Of a stretch of 44,697 nucleotides of DNA, positions 1 to 11,077 are shown piece by piece; the first letter of the stretch is position 1, and each line of letters begins with the position of its first letter. This stretch comes from Gnetum montanum (lineage: Eukaryota > Streptophyta > Gnetopsida > Gnetales > Gnetaceae): positions 337,085 to 381,781 of the forward strand of contig MNCI01008066.1 in NCBI GenBank assembly GCA_015680685.1, written 5' to 3'. The position numbers and the translations under genes were made by a program. The notes under the pieces are model-generated. The model had not been told where the DNA came from. It made no database searches and saw only the letters and a program-made list of their open reading frames with translations.

Positions 1-996
1 CTCAGCTTGGAAATGTACAGTTCCTTCTAAATAAGAACTCTAACGAATCGGTGATTGGGCACTTCTCAAACTAAGGAAGGCCTCAAGGTTTGAAAAGGGT
101 GTGACTTCAAGGGAACTTGATGCTTTTGTGTTGGCCATTCTCTTGGGTGCTTGGATGTTTTCTTCTTGGGTTTTCTCGCTGTTTCGATGTTACCCAATTA
201 TTGGAAGCTGAGACAATAAAAATAACAAAGTCTTTGCATGGTGTGGTTCTCACACATAAAAACACAAAATAAACAAAAAAGAGAAAAAGTGAAAAAGTGA
301 GAATTCAAAGCACACCCCTTAGACGAAATAAACTTGGGCTACAAGCACTGGTTATGGAACCAAAAGTGCTCCCTCTAACTAAGGCCCTTCTCACTTTCCA
401 TTCTCTCCTTTGTTTCACCGGAATGATGGTGACTCTCGGAGGAAACATTCTTGTTCTTCAAGAGGATGGATTAGCCGAATGCATTGATGCAAAGTCACAA
501 GATGTGGTTTGTTTGAGGCTGGAGTTGGAATGAGATTTTCCAAGTCACATTAATCATGCCACACACAAGGGATTGTACACCACCTTGTTCTTGGGATTCC
601 ATTCCATTCTCTTATCTCCATCCTTCTCTCCACTGTTCACCTCATTGCCAGTTGTATCATTAGTGTATATATTTTGGTTGATGCATTGTTTTCTTTTTGG
701 TAAATTATTATGATTAATTCTTTAACTCTTAGTCCAAAGGACATTCCCAGAGCCTATAGACTCTTTGAATGTGGGTTTTTCATGGCATTAAGGGCATGAG
801 CCTACTTTGGGGAGGACCCACTAACATTCCTATGTGGGGAATTAGTTAAATTATTTCCCTTAACATTTTGCAATTAATTTTATTATTTTGTTCATTTCCA
901 TCTTGACATCCATTTCATCAATGCCATAGTTGTCCCTTTTACTCTATCTTTCTTACTCCTTTTCTTTCTCCATTCTAATGCTACTGGAGGTTCACG

Positions 997-1012
997 ATTA
1001 GTCATGGGGGTA
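997..1012 (+). other. Extra copy of the polypurine-tract motif
   Basis: The sequence ATTAGTCATGGGGGTA here is nearly identical to the tract directly before the LTR at 1566-1581, but is followed by CAGGG, not by the LTR start TGATGAG. It may mark an old LTR junction, a duplication, or a second plus-strand priming site. Confidence 0.45.
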
Positions 1013-1565
1013 CAGGGCCCGATTTCTTCAATTTTCTCCTACCCCCAATTTTTTCAATTTTTTCCCAACCCCTACACCTTCAGTAGTCATCATTAATACA
1101 TCCTCAAATCCGCAATTAGCCATACCATAACCTAGCCAATGGACCTACACCAAAGCAAGGTATTAATTACATAATGATTCATTTATCCTTGCTAATATAT
1201 GATTATGTTGTGTGTGCAGATGGCGATCATACAACAACGGATTGGATCGGGAGCACACACTTGGAATGGAGCGGTGCTGAAGCAAGTATGCCCGAAGCAA
1301 GATCAATGGCATGCTTACGGATGGACAACAAAAGGTGAAATCTTGGCATTGGTAGCAGCAACACTTCTTTCTCTCTCTCTCTTTCTTAGCTACCAACTAA
1401 GGCCTGATGTTAATGTAATAAGGTGTTCACCCTTGTTTTCATGAACACCAATTTTATCAAGTCTTGTAATGATGATCCATTCACATGTCATCCCATTAGT
1501 TCCATTCACCTCAATAATCCCATACCTTCCCAATATTTTGTAAAGAACTCAAGGACAAGTTTTCA

Positions 1566-1581
1566 TTTAGTCATGGGGGTA
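1566..1581 (+). other. Polypurine tract before the 3' LTR
   Basis: TTTAGTCATGGGGGTA directly precedes the LTR start TGATGAG. The same arrangement occurs at 33681-33696 and, reversed, at 12751-12766. This is the expected site for plus-strand DNA priming. Confidence 0.7.
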
Positions 1582-2567
1582 TGATGAGACGCGATATCGC
1601 ATGGGTCATGATATTGTGGTCGTCATGATATGCAATATTGCATCCCATGTAATATTGCATACACGATATCGTGTTGTCCCATGCGATATCATGGTGTGCC
1701 ATCATATCTATAAATAAGAGGTGGCTCTCCCTTATTTCCTCATCCTGGGCTAGAAGTAGGGAAACTCTAGAAGATTGATCACTCCAGAGATAGAATATTT
1801 TCCATGTGCCCGTAGTAGGAGTCCTAAAGTGAACGGATCTTTATTCGAGCAACATTGAACCTGAACACAAGTTGTGTATAGGCAATAAAGATGAACTTGT
1901 TGGATAAAACTTGCAGTGCATGGAATAGGATGTTATTTATTGCTCTCTCTCTCACCCTTAAACTCCTAGAATGTGGAATGAGTATGACTTGATTACGAGC
2001 ATCTAGTGTGACTACTTGGTAACCCAGTGGCGTATTCAAGATCTGCTCTTGGTAATCCCAGTGGTAGTCATGCACAAAGGTGTGTACAGTTAGTCAAGGA
2101 ATCAGCCACTCATCACACTTAGGCTAGATTAGATTCTCTCAACCCTTTCCTCCTAGTTAAGTGCCTCAGTACGACCACTTTGAGCACATGCGTTACGCGT
2201 GGTGATCCCAGTGATGATTAGCGTTTGGTAGCCACGATTGCATCGGTTTAGGGTGTGTACGGTAAGTAGGAATGGATACTGACGCTAGGTAGTTTAGACT
2301 TAGTTCATTAGTTAGAGTTAGTTAGTTTCTCAACCCTTCACCTTGTTAGCATAGGAGACATAAAACATAAAAACTATAAAAATCATATACCTCAGACTTA
2401 CTTAACCATACACCGTGACAACTACAAGTAAGTCTGGGAAGACAACAAATGATTAACCCCAAGTGTTCCATGGGGTGTGTAGGAACTTAGTCTACAGAGT
2501 TCGACTGGATCACGCATGCTACGCTCATTTCATATGATTGAGTGTAGGGGTACCTCGCCCCTCATCA
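1582..2567 (+). repeat. 3' LTR of Gypsy element (Athila/Tat-like)
   Basis: A 986-bp LTR bounded by TGATGAG at 1582 and its inverted copy CTCATCA at 2561-2567. The U3 part (1587-1700) is full of short palindromes such as GCGATATCGC and TGCAATATTGCA. A TATA box lies at 1709-1716 and an AATAAA signal near 1884. The R/U5 part resembles the other LTRs here, including the 'GGTAATCCCAGTGG' motifs (about 2018-2062) and the final 'GTGTAGGGGTACCTCGCC'. The 5' partner is outside the window, so the target duplication cannot be checked; the right flank is ATACC. Confidence 0.88.
1709..1716 (+). promoter_or_regulatory. TATA box of LTR
   Basis: TATAAATA lies between the palindrome-rich U3 and the conserved R region. 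The same octamer or a close variant sits at the same place in the other LTRs (19331, 21368, 33831, 44409; reversed 12642, 35148, 41701). Confidence 0.6.
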
Positions 2568-3180
2568 ATACCTTATACCATCATTGAGCATTTGGACCTA
2601 AAAGAACACATACAGCACACTTTGACATCAACTCTTAAATTCTTTAATCGATTGTGTGTTGCCATCAAAGGCTTTATCTCTTTAGACTTTGTGGAACAGG
2701 AATAATTCCCCAAAACAACAACCTTCTTTGTAGTGGAGGAAACATCAAGATTCAACCTCATCCTTGGGAGGCCTTGGCTAGCTCAACTATGAGTTTTGTT
2801 CTCACCCATCCACCAAGAAATTCTCCTACCTTACAATGAAGGTGAAATAATCATTCATAGAGACAACGTGATTCCTCTAGTAGTCAACAACAATGACATA
2901 AAATAGGGGTTAGAAGTGGAATTTTAGGAAGAAACTCCTACTATTAGCCACTAAGTCAAGAAGCTCGATGGAGTGGAAGAGGCTAAAACCAACAATGATG
3001 GATCTAGGAATACACTATAGGGAGAGCTCCCCTTCAACATCATTAGCGAAGGAGATGGGGAATACAAGCTTGTGAAAAATAGACCATATATGCTCCCTAA
3101 TCTCTCAAAGATTAGAAAACATTTGCACAAATGATATGTTCCCCTGATTTGCCTACCTTATGAACCTATAACCATGTGGC
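2568..3180 (+). pseudogene. Decayed Tat/Ogre-like Gypsy protease fragment
   Basis: One forward frame, interrupted by stops, reads as the end of a Gypsy aspartic protease region: a segment like 'SLDFVEQE', then 'FPKTTTFFVVEE', then 'FNLILGRPWLAQL' (about 2755-2785) and a short 'LPYNEGEIIIH' stretch. The 'LILGRPW' signature followed by a hydrophobic/basic strand is typical of Tat/Ogre-type plant elements. A linker reading 'YKLVKNRPYMLPNL' follows to about 3110. No reverse transcriptase is found after it. The LTR at 1582-2567 abuts this fragment at 2568, so the upstream Gypsy element probably inserted into an older one. Confidence 0.55.
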
Positions 3181-4020
3181 CATCTTTACTTATAAACTTT
3201 TAGCCTAGTTTACATGTTACTTGTATGCACCATTTTATTTTACTTTATGTTTAATTTCAATTTGCATGTATCCTAAATTTTACTCTTTTTTGCATTTTTA
3301 CTTGAATACCTTTTTCCTTTTCTTAGAATGTTAAATACAAAAACGTCATAAAAAATTTAAAACTAGAAAAATCCATAAAAATCTTAAAATAAAAAATTGA
3401 TTTAAAAAAATGTGTTTTCCTTTACAAATTACATGGCCCACCATGGCCTAAAACTAGTAAATTCTATGGCCTACCATGGCCTAAAACTAGAAAAACATTA
3501 TAACCTATTTACAATTTAGTTTCCTAATCAATTTTACCTCTTCATCGCATTAAAACCCTTATGCCATAATCACAACTAAAAGCAAATACATGAATCTTAA
3601 AGAAAAATTAAAATAGAAGAAGCCCAAAAGAAAAATTAAAATAGAAATTTCATTTTTAAAAGTAATATATTCCCAATATTAATTCACCAAGTATTTTTAA
3701 GTACCACCTTGTAAGCTATATAAAAGCCACATTCTAAGTAAGATCTAAGGTCAAACTCAAATATAATCATCTAGAGGATACTATATCATACTATTATTCT
3801 ACGAAATAAAATACTAAAAAAAAAAAGTAAATGTTTCTCTAGCAAATCTAATTTTTTTCGATGAAGGTGATTTTTCTCTAGCAGATCATATATTTCTTCA
3901 ACAAAATTGATTTTTTTAGCAATTTTATTTTTTATTTATTTTATTTTTCTCCAATTGATCTAATTTCTCTAGAAGTCCACCATGGGGATTCTATATTACA
4001 TCTAACTTCTTTAACCAATT
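3180..4020. other. AT-rich stretch, no gene seen
   Basis: No coding frame or RNA gene is recognisable. The only structure is a direct repeat: a 25-bp unit beginning ATGGCC at 3433-3457 recurs at 3466-3490 with one mismatch (33-bp period). Poly-A and poly-T runs are common. Confidence 0.5.
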
Positions 4021-4960
4021 TTGCAATTTCTACTTATTCTATCTATGTAAAACTTTCTATCAATTTTCAAAATGCAGATTTACGAGATAGTAAGAAAAAA
4101 TTTGTAATGCCTTCTTTCAATGATGTTACTGCAACTAAAATACATGATTTTTTTCTTCTTGATGATATATATGAGTTATTAGTTGTTGATCTTTTATCAC
4201 AATATGTATTCATTTAAATTTTGGATTACCTACCTCATAATCAAAGTTTTATTTCACAATTAAATAATGTCATGAAAAATCATGATATCCAAGTCCTTCA
4301 TGCCAAGGACTATTCTTGATTTTCTTTTTTCTTTTTTCTTTTTTCTTTTTTTTGCTTATCAGGTTAGACAATTCTTCAATGGTGGAACATGCCCTAGATA
4401 TAAGATCTTTTATACATAAGAATGTAGTATTGATCATTTGTAAATAGGCTCTAGATTTTGATGTTCAATCTAAATAATATGCTAAAGTTTTATGTTTTAT
4501 TAAGTTATGTAATCTTCCATTAATTTTTCAAAAAGCTAAGTATGAAATTATTAGTCTTATTGGTGTCATTAAGAAATCTACTTCGACAAATTTTGATTTT
4601 TGTAGACATTTTTTTATTGAAATCATTTTTTTCAATCATAAAAAGGAATTGGTATTACAAGTAGATAGTAAGACTTATATTTAACCAATTACACATTGTA
4701 ATCTTCCTAATTCTTGCAACCTTTGCCATCATGAAGGGCATTTGCTTAATGCTTATCCTTTTCTAGTTAAGACAGAGGATTCTAAAGAAACGAAAAACCT
4801 ATTGAAGTTGAAGATAGAAAAAAAATATGAAAAATTAAGTTAAGTTCAACAATAAGAATAATCAAATGGTAATAAAAATCCAAAGAAGATAAAAACTCCT
4901 ATGTATATTTTTACTAGTCCTAGAGAAAGTATTAATTAGCTTAGATAGATACGTCATAAA
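4020..4960 (+). pseudogene. LINE ORF1 remnant with DUF4283 and CCHC zinc knuckle
   Basis: A broken forward frame between about 4440 and 4800 has the order of a plant LINE ORF1: a DUF4283-like part with 'FIKLCNLPLIFQKAKYEI', a basic/hydrophobic stretch ending 'KELVLQVDSKTY', then a zinc knuckle reading 'CNLCHHEGHLLNAY' (about 4716-4757). That knuckle has the C-x2-C-x4-H-x4-C spacing with the last cysteine changed to tyrosine. A lysine-rich tail follows. DUF4283 plus zf-CCHC_4 is the usual nucleic-acid-binding ORF1 of plant L1-type LINEs. Several stops and a microsatellite break it. The 5' limit is uncertain. It may belong to a different LINE from the one starting at about 5900. Confidence 0.55.
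4318..4355 (+). repeat. (T6C)n microsatellite
   Basis: About five units of TTTTTTC or close variants, ending in a T-run. It interrupts the LINE ORF1 remnant. Confidence 0.85.
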
Positions 4961-5900
4961 AAAACTTTCATTTTTTGACAAGAATACTATTAAATCAAAG
5001 ATTAAAACTAGTGTCAACAAAAAGACTATAACTAATGATAAATATTCTTGACATAAGATTAATAATAAGCATGAGGTGAAGATCTTTCAAAAGATGTGCT
5101 ACTATTTTCTAGTGAATCCTACTTTCAAACAAGTATTTGTATTAAGCCACACCTATCTATCTTGAATCATTTTGTTATTTTACAATCAAGTACAGATGCT
5201 AACTAAGTGATGTAGAGATTGGGAGCTTCCTTCCAACTAACAATTACTCTTTTTTACTTGTTTTTTCAAAGTATTAATTATAAGGTTGTACACCTAAGTA
5301 GATAATCCTGAAATTAAAAATTCTTTTTGTTTCTATATTTTTCTATGTTGTCTTCTTAGTGTCAAACGAGTCACATAGTCTAAATTTTCTTTGCTCATTA
5401 TTAATAATTTTTTAGGGTCTAACACCCCTTCCCCAAAAAAATATAAAATATATTAATCAAATATTGAATAATTATAAGACCACGTAAATGTACAATAACT
5501 ATAGCATAATACTTGATGCTTAGTTAGTCAAAACTCCAATAAAGGCTTAGTACACTTATGCTTAAAATTATTTAATAAAAATATAAAATATTACCTTATA
5601 AAAAGTAATTATAAGGTACATAGATCAACCATGCAAATAAACCCAAAAATATAAATCGTAAGCATGTTGCACCAAGATACAAAGGACAAACACAAGTGTA
5701 GGCTAGTCAAATAACATATCAAGGGTTTAAGCCATAAACCATATCAACTAGGAAGGAATAATTAAAATCAATGATTTAGGATTTGGCGTTTTGTATGCCA
5801 AGGCTAAGTAGAAAGTAACATATTCCATTTCAAGTAGTTTGAGAAAGTATAAAAAGTAGGGTTTCAATGGTAGGACTTACAATTTCTTGAGAGGAAAGAA
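4960..5900. other. AT-rich stretch without recognisable gene
   Basis: Only short frames full of stops. Upstream it may be the tail of the DUF4283 remnant. The part just before 5900 may be the 5' untranslated region of the LINE whose ORF1 follows. No repeat or RNA gene is clear. Confidence 0.4.
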
Positions 5901-6488
5901 AGAATATTGTTGCAACTTTGAACTCCATGACATTCAAGATTGTGCAATTAGAATCCATAGTTGAAGCCATGGTCAAAAACATACAAACCATTCCAACTAG
6001 TATAGAGTTGAAAGATTTATTATCAAATGTTGAAGTAACTCAAGTTCAGACAAATATTGATAATCTACAGTCAAAATTAAATTCTCTTGAGTTAAAAATA
6101 ACAACTGCTTAGTTAGGCTTAGAAGCAATTACTAAGAAAATGATTGAAGATGATGAAAAACATGATAAAATTCAAAATCTTTGAACTGTGAAAATTCCTA
6201 AAGAATATGATGAGGATCTTTAGCAAGCAATGCCAGATTTATTTATAAAACAAATGCACATTTCTTATTTCCTAATAATTAGTGCAAATAGACTTGGTCC
6301 TAAAGGGGATAAACCTCAACAAATTATTGTTAAGTTAGCTGATTGGCATGGAAGAGATAAGGTTTTGAATAACAAAAGTATCTTGAAAGGATAGAACATT
6401 TGAATTAATGAATGCTTAAGCAAAAAGAGTATGTAAAAAAGCAAGAAGAATGACAAAAATTTAAGCAATCTTATGCTAAAGGTAAAAT
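5900..6488 (+). pseudogene. LINE ORF1 (coiled coil plus RRM-like), part 1
   Basis: An open frame from ATG 5918 to 6112 encodes a heptad-rich segment (for example 'LESIVEAMVKNIQTI', 'NIDNLQSKLNSLELKI'). Past a stop, the frame continues with 'LGPKGDKPQQIIVKLADWH' and then 'GRDKVLNNKSILKG' (about 6290-6390). A coiled coil followed by a 'kPrpIIVkf...r..vL' segment is the pattern of L1 ORF1 proteins of the Transposase_22/RRM type, RNA chaperones that coat LINE RNA. The frame ends in 'YAKGK' where the Copia element begins, and resumes at 11568. Several stops make it non-functional. Confidence 0.55.
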
Positions 6489-6994
6489 TATTGAGTATTG
6501 TGTATTGTATAAATTTTTTTCTCCTAAGTTGAATAATTTTTTTAAAAAAATTTCTTTGGATTAGTAAATGTTTTTATCATATAGGTTTTTTAAAAAAATA
6601 ATTTTTTTTTCTAATAGTTACTGGTTAGTTATGATGAGCTTAACTCAGTCATGTTGAGTTGAACTTCTTGTTGAGTTTGTTTTTCTTTTCTTATAGAAGC
6701 AATAAGAAGAGCTACCTTATGGTGCTAAGAGCCTATTTTAATTTTTTTTCTAAAATAATGGAAGAAGTTAGGAGTTCTTATATTTTTCAAGTTTTATTCT
6801 AGTTTTAATTTTTCACAATAAATTTTCGAATGATTTGATTTTCATAGCTTAATTTCTCAATTTTGTATTTTCTCAGTTATTTCACATTACATTTCATACA
6901 ACATCACAAGATTTCATAATATTACAAGTATTTCTCAATTTTAATCATCAAGCGTTCATTCCTCCTCATACCACGCATTATGCTTATTTCAATA
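6489..6994 (+). repeat. Copia 5' LTR
   Basis: Begins TATTGAGTATTGTG; the 3' copy begins TGTTGAGTATTGTG, so the 5' copy carries a G-to-A change at its second base. Shared internal landmarks with the 3' LTR include 'GAGCTACCTTATGGTGCTAA' and 'CATTCCTCCTCAT'. It ends near CAATA, just before the primer site. Confidence 0.88.
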
Positions 6995-6996
6995 AT

Positions 6997-7008
6997 TAGT
7001 ATCAAAGC
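6997..7008 (+). other. Primer binding site, tRNA-iMet type
   Basis: TAGTATCAAAGC differs from the usual plant TGGTATCAGAGC only by two G-to-A changes. It lies two bases after the LTR. Confidence 0.8.
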
Positions 7009-7023
7009 TTTTAATTCATTTTC

Positions 7024-7975
7024 ATGGCCACTAAACAAATCAAAGAAATTCTAAAATGTTATATTATTTTTTATGGTTCTCAAGATTTTACTTATTGGTC
7101 ATATCTACTAAAATCCCTTCTCCAAGTTCATAAAGTATGGGAGTATGTTGAGCTTTGGTTCTATTGTATCTCCAAATCTAATGACAAGAGAGTAGACGAA
7201 CAAGCTCTTAGTGATATGAATACTAATTCATTTATGAAGATGATTATTTTTGCCAATGTTTTGGAGGAAATTGGAGCTACAATCATTACTAAAAATACAT
7301 CCAAGGCTTGTTGGGACACCTTGCAAGAAGAGTACAAAGGAAATGAGGTAAACAAGAAGTTGAAGGAAATGAAATACATGACCGAGTTTGATAATTTGAG
7401 GATTACAAGTGGAGAGTCTCTCTCTCATTTTTTATTTTTTTTTTGATAGGCTTCACATTATTTTGAGAAATTTGGATGAGCACAATTGCAACTGCACAAT
7501 GTAGTAGAAGGTAAATAAGGTAATGCAAGTTCTTTATAATGATTATAGATTCTCCACCTCCATTAAAATTATTACTTAGATAAAAGACCTTTTCATCTAT
7601 ATAATCAATAAGTTAATTACAAGTTTGAAGGCTTTAGAAGAATTGAAGATTTCATATCCAAATGATAATGCTTATGTTGTAGCTCTAGGCCCTTTAAAAG
7701 ATGGAAGATTCACTAGAGAAAGAAGAGGCGGGGGAAATTTAACTATTCAAGAGAAGAGAGGTACTCAAATGACATAAAGCCTTAAAATTTTAGAGGATTT
7801 CAACCATGAGGTAGAGGTTGTTAGAATTTTTCTAGAGAAAGAGGAGGTCATAGAGGTGGTAGAATAAATTTCCAACCAAAAGGAAGTCAAGATGCATCAC
7901 CTTCATTAATTCCATGTTGCACCTTTTGTTGAAAAAGAGGTCATTATGAAGAAAGATGTTAGCAAAATACTAGCA
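7024..7975 (+). pseudogene. gag: Copia gag (capsid/nucleocapsid), decayed
   Basis: The first 140 codons from ATG 7024 are open: 'FYGSQDFTYWSYLLKSLL', then 'KACWDTLQEEYKG' and 'MKYMTEFDNLRI', the standard helices of the Copia UBN2/gag-like capsid. A frameshift in the poly-T near 7430 ends the open frame. A basic 'RRGGGN' region (about 7720) and a zinc-knuckle remnant 'CTFC-x-KRGHYEER' (about 7920-7960) follow in shifted frames. The capsid would package element RNA. The start is well placed 16 bp after the primer site. Confidence 0.8.
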
Positions 7976-8340
7976 TTAAAAATTTCATAATTCAAGATAC
8001 TTAAGAAGGAGAAAATCCTACATCATAAGATAGAGGTAAATAAGTTATATATTGTCAAGATAACTCAAATTTTGCAGCATTTACCATGTTTGATAATATC
8101 ACTTCAAGCACATGGATCCTTGACAGTGATTGTTCAAACCACATGACTCCTCACAAAAAAGCTTTTATTGAGTATAATCCTAGTGACAACTTGAGCACAA
8201 TCAAATTTGGTGATGGTGAGTAGATCCACATTCAAGGAATTGGAAATGTCCTTATTACCCTTAAAATTAGAAGTTAAGTGTAGGTTCATGATGTTTTCTA
8301 TGTTTCCAAATTATCTAATTCTTTTCTTTCAATTGGTCAG
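7975..8340 (+). pseudogene. Copia aspartic protease, decayed
   Basis: The frame around 8110-8160 reads 'WILDSDCSNHMTPHKKAF', matching the Copia protease active site 'WILDSGCSNHM'. The catalytic D-S-G is changed to D-S-D, so the enzyme would be inactive. 'IKFGDGE' follows. It would have matured the polyprotein. Confidence 0.75.
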
Positions 8341-9400
8341 GTGGTGAAAAGGAGAAATAAGGTTTTTTCTAAAGATAAATTTGTATAAGTTCAAACCCAA
8401 GAAGGGCCATAGCCAAGCCTTCAAGACTCAAAAATCAAATCTATTATCTTGGAGCTAATTTTGTATAAAATCATGTTGATGAAAAGTTTGCATTTATAGC
8501 CAATATTGAAGAGGCAAGATTATGGCATTTGAAGCTTGGACATGCCTCCTATAAAAACATTGAGAAGTTGGTTAAATTTAAGGCTTCTTTTATTTTGAAG
8601 TTCTTAAAGTTTCCCAATGAAGTTTGTGATACATGTCTTAAAGGCAAACAAAAGGTCTTTCCACATGTAGCTCATATGGAGAAGAAATACATCCACCAGA
8701 AATTTTTCATATGGATGTGGTTGGACATATGCCCACAATTGCAATAAATGAAAGAAGATAATTTTTTGGTAATAATTGATGATTTTTCCAAATATTCTAG
8801 TCATATGTTTTGCATTTGAAGGATGAATTATTTCCTACATTCAAGAATTTTCAAAAGCTTGTTGAGAATAGGTTTAGTTTGAGGATTAAGGCAATCAAGT
8901 TAGATCATGGTGGTGAATTTGTTTTAAATGAACTTGATGATTATTGTGCTGAATATTGAATAGGAAAAAAAACCCACATAGGAAGAATGATATTTTACAC
9001 ATGATGGCAAGATGTTTGTTGAAACATGCCTTAATTTTGAATGACTATTGGCATGAGGCAATCCACATGGAAACCTATTTGCTCAATAGATTTATTACTT
9101 TATCAAATGGAGAGAAGAATCCTTATAAGTTTTTTTATGATAAACCTCCAAACTTATGACATCTAAAGATTTTTTATTGTATTTGTTATGTCAAGATTCT
9201 AAATCATTTGATAGATAAGTTGGATGATAGAGGGAAAATGTGTTTTTTTACTATAATTCAAGAATGTGTGGATATAAATGTTTTGATCCCAATTGATAGA
9301 AAGTGGTATTGCTCTAGAAATGTTATATTTTATGAATCAAATGCAGGTTTTGATGAGTTTCACAAGCTTGACCAATACAAGAAGCAAGAGTATATTTCAA
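8340..9400 (+). pseudogene. Copia integrase, decayed
   Basis: The pre-integrase zinc domain is visible at about 8520-8660: 'WHLKLGHASYKNIEKL' and 'CDTCLKGKQ'. The catalytic core has lost frames but retains 'FHMDVVGHMPT' (first Asp, about 8707), 'IKLDHGGEF' (second Asp, about 8893) and the region after the catalytic Glu ('MMARCLLKHALILNDYWHEA', about 9001-9060). Several stops break it. Confidence 0.75.
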
Positions 9401-10350
9401 GAATTTGGGTGGAAAAGGACAATCCACCTTCTCAAATGTTAGACAGAGAATTTAATAGAAGAATTACAAGTCAATCCATTTCTCATGTTTTATATGCTAC
9501 TCTTGCACATAAGCCCTCAAATGTCAATGAGGCCCTCAAATATCAAGTTTGGATTAAATCCATGAAGAAGGAAATGAGTTCTATTGAGAAAAATGAAACT
9601 TGGATATTGGCGAACAAGCTAAAAGGAAAGAAAGTCATTGATACCAAATGGATGTTCAAAACCAAATACAATGAATTTGGAAAAATTATTACACATAAGG
9701 CCAAACTTTTATCAAGATGTTTTCTTGAAAAGAAGCATGTTAATTATGATGAGAATTTTTCTCTTGTTGCTAGATTTAAGACTATTAATATTATGGTCTC
9801 CCTTACTACCCATAAAGCTATGAAACTCTATCAAATGGATGCTTAATGAAACATTAGAAGAGTAGGTTTATATTTATCAACCTAAATGTTTTGAGGTTCA
9901 AGGACAAGAAAACAAGATGTGCAAGTTTAATAAATCGTTGTATGGCTCCAAGAGCTTAGTTTCATAGAATTAATAAATTGTTTCTCAAGAATGGTTATAG
10001 GAGTTGTAAGTTTGATCCTACCTTGTACTTTAACTATGAAAATTCTAATTTCATCATTATTTCACTCTATGTTAATGACTTGAATTTTATGACTACATCT
10101 AAAAAATTAAATGATTAATTCAGGCATGATATGAAAGGTAGGTTTGGAATGAAGGAGATAGAAGTTCTCAAATATGTTTTAGAAATCCAAATTGATCAAG
10201 AAGAATATTTTTTGAATATGCATCAATAAAATTATACATAGGCCATCATTGAAAAGTAAGATCTATAGGAAGCCAACATTGCTACAACTCCACTTCTCCA
10301 AAATATGAAGCTTTCAAGGAAAGATGATACTTCATTGGTTGACCCTTCCT
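9400..10350 (+). pseudogene. Copia reverse transcriptase, decayed
   Basis: A frame open from 9208 to 9846 includes 'WIKSMKKEMSSIEKNETW', 'KVIDTKWMFKTKYNEFGKI', 'YDENFSLVARFKTINIM' and 'LYQMDA', the N-terminal half of RVT_2. Beyond the stop at 9846, shifted frames keep 'ISLYVNDLNFMTTSKKL' (about 10060-10105): the catalytic YVDD is now YVND. 'GMKEIEVLKYVLEIQI' follows. Loss of an active-site Asp plus stops shows it is dead. Confidence 0.82.
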
Positions 10351-10359
10351 TATACAAAA

Positions 10360-10970
10360 GTATGATTGGTTCATTAAGATTTTTGTGTCATAGTAGGCTT
10401 GATTTGGAATATGAAACTTCATTTTTATCAAGGTTTTTGCAAGAGCCAAGGTAGTCACATCTTAATGCCTTCAAGCATCTTTTGAGATATGTTAAAGGAA
10501 AAGATGATATTGGAATTTAGTTCATTAATGAAGATGGAAAGTTTTATGTTTTTTCTAATGTCAATTGGGAAGGAGATGTAGATTATCACACATTAATCTG
10601 TTTACTTTATTTTTCATAGTTCTAATTCTATTTATTGGAAGACAAAGAAACAAACAAATGTGAGCCTCTCATCATGTGAAGCAAAATCTATTATTATGGC
10701 TAAATGTCTTCAACATGTTTTGTGGTTAAAAAAGTAATTTTCTCCATTGGGTTTTGAAGTTGAGCTTTCAATTTCCATGTTGGTGGATAATACAACAACA
10801 ATTTAGTTATCCAACAAGCACATAATTCATAAAAAGAGCAAGCACATTGACATCAAATATTACTTTATCAAGCATGAAGTGAAGAAGGACATAATTAAGT
10901 CCATTCATGTTCAAAGCAGTGATCAATTAGCTGATTTACTAACTAAATCATTGCAAGATTATTGAATGGA
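10360..10970 (+). pseudogene. Copia RNase H, decayed
   Basis: Frames at about 10615-10960 read 'SIYWKTKKQTNVSLSSCEAK', then 'CLQHVLWLK', then 'KKSKHIDIKYYFIKHEV' and 'SSDQLADLLTKSL', the conserved end of Copia polyproteins. Several in-frame stops occur, some of them CAA-to-TAA type. The polypurine tract follows at 11068. Confidence 0.82.
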
Positions 10971-11067
10971 TTATCTTTTGAACATGATTGGTATTTGCAA
11001 AGTAGATGATGAGAAGAAAGATCTTCAAGTTTCTAATTTAGCTATTCTAAAGCCAATTTTAACACTA

Positions 11068-11077
11068 AGGGATGGAA
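11068..11077 (+). other. Copia polypurine tract
   Basis: AAGGGATGGA(A) directly precedes the 3' LTR start TGTTGAG. Confidence 0.75.

Larger units (their letters stand above)
1..1581 (+). mobile_element. 3' internal region of a Gypsy element (5' part outside window)
   Basis: Non-coding 3' end of an Athila/Tat-like Gypsy element whose LTR follows at 1582. Bases 1-850 match, with many substitutions, the spacer of the complete element (about 28930-29820) and, reversed, 18300-19150. Shared landmarks include a run ending in 'aagggcatgagcctac' (about 796-811) and 'gaggacccact'. No gag or pol sequence is present. The 3' ORF found in the other two copies is missing, so this copy seems internally deleted. 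Small open frames at 297-533 and 1199-1444 show no recognisable domain. A short CT-rich tract lies near 1369-1387. Confidence 0.75.

Noticed and set aside
297-533. 78-aa and 81-aa forward frames (297-533, 1199-1444) as small genes
   Set aside because: They lie in the Gypsy spacer and 3' end, are not conserved as frames in the other two copies, and have no domain.
3433-3490. CRISPR-like or satellite repeat
   Set aside because: Only two 25-bp copies, no array.
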